14,002 bases of DNA, from positions 1 to 14,002 of the forward strand of contig JAMOMS010000097.1 in the NCBI GenBank assembly GCA_027067015.1. Direction: 5' to 3'. Below, one piece after another: positions 7,831-13,301 of this stretch. Within the stretch, counting starts at the first letter, position 1; every line of letters starts with the position of its first letter. A model generated the notes under the pieces. The model made no database searches. It was given only the letters and a program-made list of their open reading frames with translations, and was not told the DNA's origin. A program made the position numbers and the translations under genes. The DNA is from Campylobacterales bacterium (GTDB lineage Bacteria > Campylobacterota > Campylobacteria > Campylobacterales > Hydrogenimonadaceae).

Positions 7831-8667
7831 ATGAACAAATCCGACCAAACACTTTTCATTACCGGTTGCACTCCGGGCGGCATAGGCTACGCCTGTGCCC
7901 ATGCCGCCAAAGCGGCGGGCTACAGGGTACTGGCGACCGCCCGAAAAAGAGCGGATACGGCCCGTTTGAAAGCGGAGGGGTTTGAGGCTTTTTGTCTCGA
8001 TCTTGACGACTCAAACACAATTGACGCGACGGTGGCGTGGGTGAAAGAGGTGACGGGAGGAAAACTCTACGCGCTCTTTAACAACGCCGCCTACGGCCAG
8101 CCCGGCGCCGTGGAGGATTTAAGCCGTGAGACTCTGCGCGCCCAGTTTGAGACCAATCTGTTTGGCACCCACGAGCTGACCGTTAAGCTCCTGCCCCTGC
8201 TTTTGGCCCACGGGTCTGCCAGGATCGTGCAAAACTCCTCCATGCTGGGATACGCGGCCATGCGCTACCGGGGGGCGTACAACGCCAGCAAATACGCCCT
8301 GGAGGCGTTGAGCGACACCCTGCGCATGGAGCTGGCCGATACGGGCGTGAAAGTGGTGCTGATTGAGCCCGGGCCCATCCATAGCCGTTTTCGCCAAAAC
8401 GCCCTGCGAAAGTTTCTGGAGCATATCGATATAAAAAGCGCGAGGTTGGCGCCGGTATATGAGAAGAAGCTGGAGGCGCTCAAGAGTGAGCGGGATATTC
8501 CCTACACCCTGGGGCCGGAAGCGGTGGCGAAGGTGTTGTTAAAAGCGCTCAATGACCCAAATCCCAAAATCCGTTACCGGGTGACACTGCCGGCCCACTT
8601 TTTTTATGGGGCCAAGAGGCTCTTCAGTGACAGGATGTTCGATCGGCTTATGCGTTGGGTTGAATAG
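7831..8667 (+). CDS. Classical short-chain dehydrogenase/reductase (SDR)
   Basis: A 278-aa NAD(P)-dependent oxidoreductase; substrate unknown. Cofactor motif TGCTPGGIG lies at the N-terminus (TGxxxGxG pattern, read here as TG-CTP-GGIG), with FNNAAYG in place of the usual NNAG. The catalytic residues are Ser in QNSSMLG, then Tyr and Lys in YNASKYA (YxxxK). After the active site come a PGPI segment (EPGPIHSRF) and a C-terminal region rich in basic residues, as in SDRs acting on lipids or steroid-like substrates; that comparison is weak. The start is ATG 7831; an upstream in-frame TTG at 7819 lies inside the hairpin and is less likely. The gene follows pckA by 26 bases. Its 3' end overlaps the convergent Cache-like gene by 20 bases. 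Confidence 0.88.
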   Translation: MNKSDQTLFITGCTPGGIGYACAHAAKAAGYRVLATARKRADTARLKAEGFEAFCLDLDDSNTIDATVAWVKEVTGGKLYALFNNAAYGQPGAVEDLSRETLRAQFETNLFGTHELTVKLLPLLLAHGSARIVQNSSMLGYAAMRYRGAYNASKYALEALSDTLRMELADTGVKVVLIEPGPIHSRFRQNALRKFLEHIDIKSARLAPVYEKKLEALKSERDIPYTLGPEAVAKVLLKALNDPNPKIRYRVTLPAHFFYGAKRLFSDRMFDRLMRWVE

Positions 8668-9097
8668 TCTCGGGCTCTTCGCACAGCCCCAGTTCGTCCA
8701 GGACCGCTTTGATGTCAAAGTTGCAAAAGAGCATCTTGTTCTCATGCTCTTCATAAAGCAGGACGTAGATTTTGTCGGCGTACTCGTTGTAGTAGGGGTC
8801 GGAGAGGAAGTAGTTGTCCCGTTTGGTGGTAATGTAGCGCAAAAAGGCGCGGCGGTTGGTTCCCAGTTTGCCTTCGGTTTTGATATGGTCTTTGTAGATA
8901 TTGGGAGACTCCTGTACGCAATCGTCGTTGACCACGTAGGCGACCATCAGGTGGGGCGTCTTTTTGACCAGCTCTTTGAGGGTGTCGATGGAGTAGTCCT
9001 CTTTTTCGTGTTGCCTGAGCAGGTTAATGAGATAGCCGCGGATTTGCTCCCGGTTGCGGCAATAGATCTCTTCGATCTTCTCCAGTTTTTCGATCAC
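8648..9097 (-). CDS. Stand-alone Cache/PDC-like sensor-domain protein
   Basis: A 149-aa protein on the minus strand. An open frame extends to a TTG at 9148, but the better start is GTG at 9097: AAGGA lies six bases before it, and a consensus -10 (TATAAT) sits between the two candidates. No signal peptide or membrane segment is seen, so it is probably cytoplasmic. After an N-terminal helix (IEKLEKIEEIYCRNREQI) comes a Cache/PDC-like core: HLMVAYVVNDD, then SPNIY, GTNRRAFLRY, NYFLSDPYYNEY, IYVLLYEE and LFCNFDIKAVLDEL. That order matches ligand-binding Cache domains usually found outside the membrane in chemoreceptors and kinases. No output domain is attached. It is divergent from the TetR-hydrogenase unit and may belong to its control circuit; function is unknown. 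Confidence 0.75.
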   Translation of the reverse strand: MIEKLEKIEEIYCRNREQIRGYLINLLRQHEKEDYSIDTLKELVKKTPHLMVAYVVNDDCVQESPNIYKDHIKTEGKLGTNRRAFLRYITTKRDNYFLSDPYYNEYADKIYVLLYEEHENKMLFCNFDIKAVLDELGLCEEPETIQPNA

Positions 9098-9106
9098 GGG
9101 ACTTCC

Positions 9107-9135
9107 TTGCAGGTAAACTTTTTGTCGATTATACT
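9107..9135 (+). promoter_or_regulatory. Candidate promoter of the TetR-hydrogenase operon
   Basis: TTGCAG at 9107-9112, a 17-base spacer, and TATACT at 9130-9135 give a good sigma-70 arrangement, with start near 9142 and a leader of about 27 bases. A second TAAAAT at 9157-9162 ends seven bases before ATG 9169 and could instead produce a leaderless message, since no ribosome binding site is visible before that ATG. Confidence 0.5.
9128..9133 (-). promoter_or_regulatory. Candidate -10 box for the Cache-like gene
   Basis: The minus strand reads TATAAT, a perfect consensus, at 9133 down to 9128. This places transcription start near 9121, about 24 bases before GTG 9097. There is no recognisable -35, as is common for Campylobacterota promoters. 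It overlaps the plus-strand TATACT by four bases. Confidence 0.5.
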
Positions 9136-9168
9136 GCGTCGCAACCAAACTTTCGATAAAATATTTCT

Positions 9169-9762
9169 ATGAAAAAGGAATTGAAAAAAGAGGCCCGCCG
9201 GGGACAGATCATGGAAACGGCCCTTTCGCTTTTTGCCCAAAAGGGTTTTTACGCCACCACCATTCCCGATATCGCCAAAAAGATGGATATGAGCGTGGGC
9301 AACCTTTACAACTATTTTCCCTCCAAAGAGGCGCTGGCGCAGGAGATTATCCGCTACGTCTCCACGATGCTGGGAGAGACGATTCATGAGATCAACGAAT
9401 CGGCGTTGACGACAAAAGAGAAGATACGGCGTATTGTGCGCTTCTATTTTGGCCTATGTGAGGAGCGCCCCGAGTTGATCGAGTTTTTTTTGCGTGTCTA
9501 CCTGGCGAATCGGGAGGTCTTTCACGACGGGTGCGAGGGGATGATCTGCGTGGCCCCTTTTATGACCGAGATCATGGTCTTTTTCGAGGAGGGGGTGCGC
9601 GCGGGCGACTTGCGAAACCAGGACTTTTTCAGCGCGTTTGGGCTTTTTATGGGCTATCTTGGGGGTATGGCTTTTTTAAACGGGGAGCGGATTTTGCCCA
9701 AAAACCTTGAAAGCTACGCCGACGAGATCGCCGACAATATCTACGGGGCCCTCAAAGCGTAA
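9169..9762 (+). CDS. TetR/AcrR-family transcriptional regulator
   Basis: This 197-aa regulator has an N-terminal TetR DNA-binding domain: QIMETALSLFAQKGFYATTI followed by the helix-turn-helix at ~30-51 (IPDIAKKMDMSVGNLYNYF) and SKEAL. The C-terminal ~140 residues are a helical ligand or partner domain with no recognisable specificity. TetR proteins bind palindromes as dimers and usually repress. The stop overlaps the start of the hydrogenase small-subunit-like gene (TAATG), so the regulator is translated with that pair. A TetR-type palindrome occurs in front of hydA at 12039-12054; regulation of hydAB is my inference. No clear ribosome binding site precedes ATG 9169. The same palindrome is not seen upstream of this gene, so autoregulation by that motif is not supported. 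Confidence 0.9.
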   Translation: MKKELKKEARRGQIMETALSLFAQKGFYATTIPDIAKKMDMSVGNLYNYFPSKEALAQEIIRYVSTMLGETIHEINESALTTKEKIRRIVRFYFGLCEERPELIEFFLRVYLANREVFHDGCEGMICVAPFMTEIMVFFEEGVRAGDLRNQDFFSAFGLFMGYLGGMAFLNGERILPKNLESYADEIADNIYGALKA

Positions 9763-10649
9763 TGGCCCTCAAGCTTTTATGGTTGCAGGGGCTTAGTTGT
9801 AACGGCAACGCCCACTCCTTTTTCAACGTCCCGGATATGGCGGGCGTTTTGCGGGAGTTTGCCTTTATCTACCATCCTCTTCTACCTTGCGAGGCGACGC
9901 TGGAGGAGGTGAGCGGGGGGGATTTTTCGCCTGATGTCCTGATTGTGGAGGGGGCACTGCGCCGCGATGGGGTACCAAGGGGCGATGAAGAGGCGCTGAC
10001 GCTCATAACCCGCTACGCCAAGCAGGCCAAGTGGGTGGTGTGCGCGGGCCAGTGCGCCGTGTTTGGGGGGATTTTCCGCCTCAACGAGCCCGACAAGATC
10101 GCCGGCGCGCTCTACGCGGGGCAAGAAAGGGGCGGCTTTTTGGATGCCTTTGAGAAAAAAATTATCAACCTGCCCGGCTGTCCCGTCCATCCCGAATGGC
10201 TCCTTTTTACCCTGCGTATGCTGGCTTTGGGCACCGTGCCCCGGCTTGATGACCTGCGCCGGCCCGTGGAGCTGTACGGCTATACGGTGCACGAGGGGTG
10301 CTTGCGCAACGAATATTTTGAGTGGAAAGTGGATGCCAAAGACTTTGGCGCCAAAGAGGGGTGTCTGTTTTATGAGCAGGGGTGCCGGGGGCCCTATACC
10401 CGCGGCAGTTGCAACAAGATTTTGTGGAACGGCGTCAACTCCAAAACCCGCGCCGGTATGCCCTGCATCGGCTGTACCGAACCCGACTTTCCCGCCGAGC
10501 GGCTCTTTGAGACCGAAACGCTCATGTCCATTCCCGCCCGACTGCCGCTGGAGGTGCCCAAACGGGCCTATCTGACACTCACCGGCATGGCCAAGGCGTT
10601 TCGTATTCCCCGTCTAACACGGCGCAAATTCGGGGAGGAGGAGCCGTGA
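9762..10649 (+). CDS. Cytosolic [NiFe]-hydrogenase small-subunit-like protein (group 2 / HupU-HupS-like)
   Basis: A 295-aa iron-sulfur protein expected to carry three clusters and pair with the next gene product. It starts directly with LKLLWLQGLSCNGN and has no Tat signal or C-terminal anchor, so it is cytoplasmic. Proximal cluster ligands: C13, C98 (GQCAVFGG) and C140 (LPGCPVHP). The fourth usual Cys is N16, giving CxGN. Distal: H177, C180, C201, C208. Medial: C217, C235, C238 (PCIGCTEPDF). A 3-Cys/1-Asn proximal site of this form is known in cyanobacterial HupS (group 2a), whereas classic H2-sensing HupU/HoxB proteins carry CGGC. That favours a group 2a/2d-like enzyme over a textbook sensor, though a sensory role is not excluded. 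ATG 9762 overlaps the TetR stop by one base; the 3' end overlaps the large-subunit-like gene by four. Confidence 0.88.
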   Translation: MALKLLWLQGLSCNGNAHSFFNVPDMAGVLREFAFIYHPLLPCEATLEEVSGGDFSPDVLIVEGALRRDGVPRGDEEALTLITRYAKQAKWVVCAGQCAVFGGIFRLNEPDKIAGALYAGQERGGFLDAFEKKIINLPGCPVHPEWLLFTLRMLALGTVPRLDDLRRPVELYGYTVHEGCLRNEYFEWKVDAKDFGAKEGCLFYEQGCRGPYTRGSCNKILWNGVNSKTRAGMPCIGCTEPDFPAERLFETETLMSIPARLPLEVPKRAYLTLTGMAKAFRIPRLTRRKFGEEEP

Positions 10650-11947
10650 TACAAAGGTTGATCGAGCACGTGGAGGGGGAGGCCCTTTTACGGCTGGAAA
10701 AAGATGCGGACGGGCGTATCAAAAGGGCCGATATTCTCTTTCCCCATATCCGGGGGATGGAGAAGATTCTGCAAAGACGCGACGCGCTGGACGCGCTCGC
10801 CTTTACCCCCAGGGTTTGCGGGATCTGCGGTCACGCCCATTTGATGGCGACGGTGGCGGCGCTGGAGTCATGTTACGCGCAAGCCGGCGTGTCGCTTGAG
10901 ATTTCGGCCAAGGCGCGAACGCTCAGGCGTTTTACGCTGGCCATGGAGATGGTGCAAAATCACCTGAAGTGGTTTTATCTGACACTCCTGCCCGTTGTCA
11001 TGGGCCCGGCGTACAACAGGGACGTTTCCGTGCTTTCAGCCCATACGGCGGCGTCGGCCTGCGGGCGGGCCGTGGCGGTGATGGGCGGGCAGTGGCCCCA
11101 CACCTCCTACGCCCTGCCCGGCGGGGTGATGTGCGACCCCTCCCATGTGGAGCGTCTGCAGGCTTTGGCGGCGGTAGAGGAGGCCGGCGCGCTCTTTCAA
11201 AAGCGGATGGGACTCTCTGTTGACGCGATGGCCGAACTGGAAGACCCCGCGCTTTTGTGGCGAACGGAAGGGGACCTGGCGCTTTTGCTTCGCCGACTGG
11301 AGGCGCTTGAGCTGTTGGAAGCGGGACAGAGCTTTGACAGGTTTTTGGTGCTGGCCGATCACACGGCCGGCCCGGCGGGCAAATCGCTCAAGACGCGCCT
11401 GGCCGCCGTGGAGACGGCCTACGTAGAAGAAGATGAGCCGCTCCAAAGCGCCGGGTACGCCAACTTCGCCAAACCGGTGCGTTACCGGGGGCGCTTTTAC
11501 GAAGTGGGGCCCCTGGCCCGGGCCATGGTGGCCAAGGATCCGCTGGTACGCCGTCTGCATCGGCGCTACCGTGACGCCGTGAGTACCCGTATCATCGCCC
11601 GGGTCAAGGAGGCGGCCGTTTTGTTGTGCCGGTCGGCCCAGATGCTCAGGCAAATCGATCTTGGCGACCCCTCCTATATAAAGCCCCGCTACGCTTTGCG
11701 GGAGCTTGGTTCACTAAAAGGAGAGGGGGCGGTGGAGGCGGCCCGGGGGTCGCTTTTGCACAGGGTGCATCTAAGAAACGGGCGGATCGCGCGGTACTGC
11801 ATTATTACCCCGACCCAGTGGAATCTGGCTTCTGCGACGGATGAGCCGGGTGTGGCCGCCACGGCCATGGTGGGGTTGAAAGATGAGAAGGCCGCCGAGG
11901 TGGTCTTTAAAGCCTTTGATGTCTGTTCTGTTTGTACCACCCAGTAA
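10646..11947 (+). CDS. Cytosolic [NiFe]-hydrogenase large-subunit-like protein without C-terminal maturation tail (HupV/HupL-like)
   Basis: This 433-aa protein should carry the NiFe(CN)2CO site. It starts at GTG 10646 after GGGGAGGAGGA, overlapping the small-subunit-like gene. The N-terminal HVEGEALLRLE replaces the usual RIEGHLRIE. The L1 motif RVCGICGHAH supplies C58 and C61 with H65; LPGGV is also present. The C-terminal motif reads DVCSVCTTQ, with C427 and C430, and the chain stops three residues after C430. The usual Pro of DPCxxC is Val and the usual final His is Gln, and there is no tail for the maturation endopeptidase to remove. Lack of the tail is known for sensory HupV/HoxC and some group 2 relatives. 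All four Ni-binding Cys are present. It is shorter than periplasmic large subunits. Role, H2 sensing or cytosolic H2 oxidation, is unresolved. Confidence 0.88.
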   Translation: MIQRLIEHVEGEALLRLEKDADGRIKRADILFPHIRGMEKILQRRDALDALAFTPRVCGICGHAHLMATVAALESCYAQAGVSLEISAKARTLRRFTLAMEMVQNHLKWFYLTLLPVVMGPAYNRDVSVLSAHTAASACGRAVAVMGGQWPHTSYALPGGVMCDPSHVERLQALAAVEEAGALFQKRMGLSVDAMAELEDPALLWRTEGDLALLLRRLEALELLEAGQSFDRFLVLADHTAGPAGKSLKTRLAAVETAYVEEDEPLQSAGYANFAKPVRYRGRFYEVGPLARAMVAKDPLVRRLHRRYRDAVSTRIIARVKEAAVLLCRSAQMLRQIDLGDPSYIKPRYALRELGSLKGEGAVEAARGSLLHRVHLRNGRIARYCIITPTQWNLASATDEPGVAATAMVGLKDEKAAEVVFKAFDVCSVCTTQ

Positions 11948-11974
11948 ATTTTGGTCCGCTTTTAATATAGGAAA

Positions 11975-12004
11975 AAATCTTTTTAATAAAAGATTTAATT
12001 TTTT
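11975..12004 (+). terminator. AT-rich hairpin with T-run after the cytosolic hydrogenase genes
   Basis: AAATCTTTT (11975-11983) and AAAAGATTT (11988-11996) form a perfect 9-bp inverted repeat with loop TAAT, followed by AA and a six-T run (11999-12004). It lies 28 bases after the large-subunit-like stop. The stem has only one GC pair and is weak, so termination would be partial. It could also be a protein-binding site in the hydA upstream region. Confidence 0.45.
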
Positions 12005-12029
12005 AACATCAGCCTAAGAGTCGCTTCCC

Positions 12030-12035
12030 TAAAAT
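12030..12035 (+). promoter_or_regulatory. Candidate -10 box for hydAB
   Basis: TAAAAT matches the -10 consensus in five of six positions and lies 36 bases before ATG 12066. No convincing -35 is seen 16-19 bases upstream. Transcription would start near 12042, inside the palindrome described separately. Confidence 0.45.
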
Positions 12036-12037
12036 AT

Positions 12038-12054
12038 TGAATGACCATTCATTC
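12038..12054. promoter_or_regulatory. TetR-type operator palindrome in front of hydA
   Basis: GAATGA-CCAT-TCATTC (12039-12054) is a perfect 6-bp inverted repeat with a 4-base spacer. An overlapping palindrome, TGAATG-AC-CATTCA (12038-12051), is also perfect. The site lies between the candidate -10 box and the ribosome binding site GGAGGT (12055-12060), where a bound repressor would block transcription. The form is typical of TetR-family operators. The TetR protein at 9169-9762 is the obvious candidate, but the link is inferred. Confidence 0.6.
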
Positions 12055-12065
12055 GGAGGTGACCT

Positions 12066-13301
12066 ATGACGGATAGACAGGACGCGGTGCGCACACTCTT
12101 TACCACCAAGAGCGCGCGTGTCGACACGAACCGGGGTGACGCCTATTACCGGGATCTTTTTGCCCGGTGCAAGGCGCGGCTGGAGGAGCTCAAACGCATG
12201 GAGCCGCTGGGTAACGGCGTGGAGCTGAGCGAAGTACTCAGCGACGAGGGGTATGATCGGCGTGATTTTATGAAGTGGGTGAGCGCCACGACGGCGATGC
12301 TGATGCTTCCCAGCTTCTTCGAGCCGCTGGTGGCCGAGGCGGCCGAGGTGATGAACCGGGTGCCGGTGATCTGGCTGGAGCTCCAGGATTGCGCGGGCAA
12401 TACCGAGGCACTGCTTAGAAGCGACGGGCCCAAGATTGACGAGATCATTCTTGACATTATCAGCCTGGAATTCAATGAGACCATCATGGCCGCCGCGGGT
12501 CACCAGGCCGAGGCGCAACTGGAAGACGCCATGCGTACTTTCAAAAACAAATATCTTCTCTTTGTCGAAGGGGCCGTACCCACCGGCGTGGGCAAAGAGT
12601 GGTGTACCATCGGCGCTTCGGGCGAGACCTTTGAAGAACACCTGCTCAAAGTGGCCAAAGACGCGGCGGCCATCGTGGCGGTAGGCACCTGCGCGACGTT
12701 CGGCGGCGTGCCGGCGGCGGCCCCCAACCCCACGGGCGCGACGGGGGTGATGGATCTGATTAAAGGCAAGCCCATCATCAACATTCCCGCCTGTCCCGCC
12801 AACCCCGCCAACATGGTGGGCGTGATTTTGCACTACGTGTTGACCGGCCAGATTCCCGAGCTTGACGCACTGTTAAGGCCCAAATTCGCCTTCGGCTACC
12901 GCATTCACGACAACTGCGAGCGTCGGGCCCACTTTGACGCGGGCGAGTTTGTCGAAGAGTGGGGCGATGAAGGGGCGCAAAACAACTTCTGCCTCTACAA
13001 AATGGGGTGTAAAGGCCCGATGACCTTCAACAACTGCTCCATCATCCGCTATAACGAGAGCGTCAACTGGCCCGTGGGCGTAGGACACGGCTGTATCGGC
13101 TGTAGCGAGCCTGATTTTTGGGACAAATACGCCTATGAGCGCCCCATGGCCGATGCCCACATCAAAGCCCCCACGGGCGGCGTGGAGAAGACGGTGGACG
13201 AATTTGGTTTGGGCGTGTTGACGGCAACCGCCGTGGGTATCGGTATTCACGCGGCGGCCAGCGCTGTGGCGGGCAAGAAATCTGACGAGGGAGAAGCGTA
13301 A
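12066..13301 (+). CDS. hydA: Tat-exported [NiFe]-hydrogenase small subunit, membrane-anchored
   Basis: This 411-aa small subunit passes electrons from the NiFe site through three Fe-S clusters to a membrane cytochrome b. ATG 12066 is set by GGAGGT five bases upstream. A 64-residue N-region precedes the twin-arginine motif R65-R66 (RRDFMKW), then a hydrophobic core and an A-x-A-like site near VAEAAE. Proximal cluster: C109, C209 (GTCATFGG), C243 (PACPANP); the usual second Cys is N112 (DCAGN). Distal: H281, C284, C309, C315. Medial: C324, C343, C346 (GCIGCSEPDFWD). A C-terminal helix ~383-401 (LTATAVGIGIHAAASAV) anchors it on the periplasmic face. The layout is that of a group 1 respiratory uptake enzyme. 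The stop overlaps the large-subunit start (TAATG). A promoter and a TetR-type palindrome lie directly upstream. Confidence 0.95.
   Translation: MTDRQDAVRTLFTTKSARVDTNRGDAYYRDLFARCKARLEELKRMEPLGNGVELSEVLSDEGYDRRDFMKWVSATTAMLMLPSFFEPLVAEAAEVMNRVPVIWLELQDCAGNTEALLRSDGPKIDEIILDIISLEFNETIMAAAGHQAEAQLEDAMRTFKNKYLLFVEGAVPTGVGKEWCTIGASGETFEEHLLKVAKDAAAIVAVGTCATFGGVPAAAPNPTGATGVMDLIKGKPIINIPACPANPANMVGVILHYVLTGQIPELDALLRPKFAFGYRIHDNCERRAHFDAGEFVEEWGDEGAQNNFCLYKMGCKGPMTFNNCSIIRYNESVNWPVGVGHGCIGCSEPDFWDKYAYERPMADAHIKAPTGGVEKTVDEFGLGVLTATAVGIGIHAAASAVAGKKSDEGEA

Noticed and set aside
6200..7852. 550-aa open frame on the minus strand
   Set aside because: It is the antisense shadow of pckA, which has all PEP carboxykinase motifs. 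The minus-strand peptide is rich in His, Gly and Val with no recognisable domain, as expected in GC-rich antisense frames.
9098..9148. TTG start at 9148 for the Cache-like gene
   Set aside because: The segment has no ribosome binding site before TTG, and the consensus TATAAT lies downstream of it. GTG 9097 with AAGGA is better.
8606..9172. 188-aa plus-strand open frame with hydrophobic Phe/Val-rich peptide
   Set aside because: It is the antisense of the Cache-like gene. The minus-strand reading has Cache-like motifs, a ribosome binding site and a consensus -10; the plus-strand reading has none of these.
11036..11653. 205-aa minus-strand open frame
   Set aside because: Shadow of the cytosolic large-subunit-like gene, with low-complexity Gly/His/Arg composition.
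11951..11975. Possible sigma-54 promoter before hydA
   Set aside because: The GG and GC elements are not at the required spacing of the -24/-12 promoter.
12009..12833. 274-aa minus-strand open frame over hydA
   Set aside because: Antisense shadow of hydA. It would also cover the hydA promoter region, and the peptide shows no domain.
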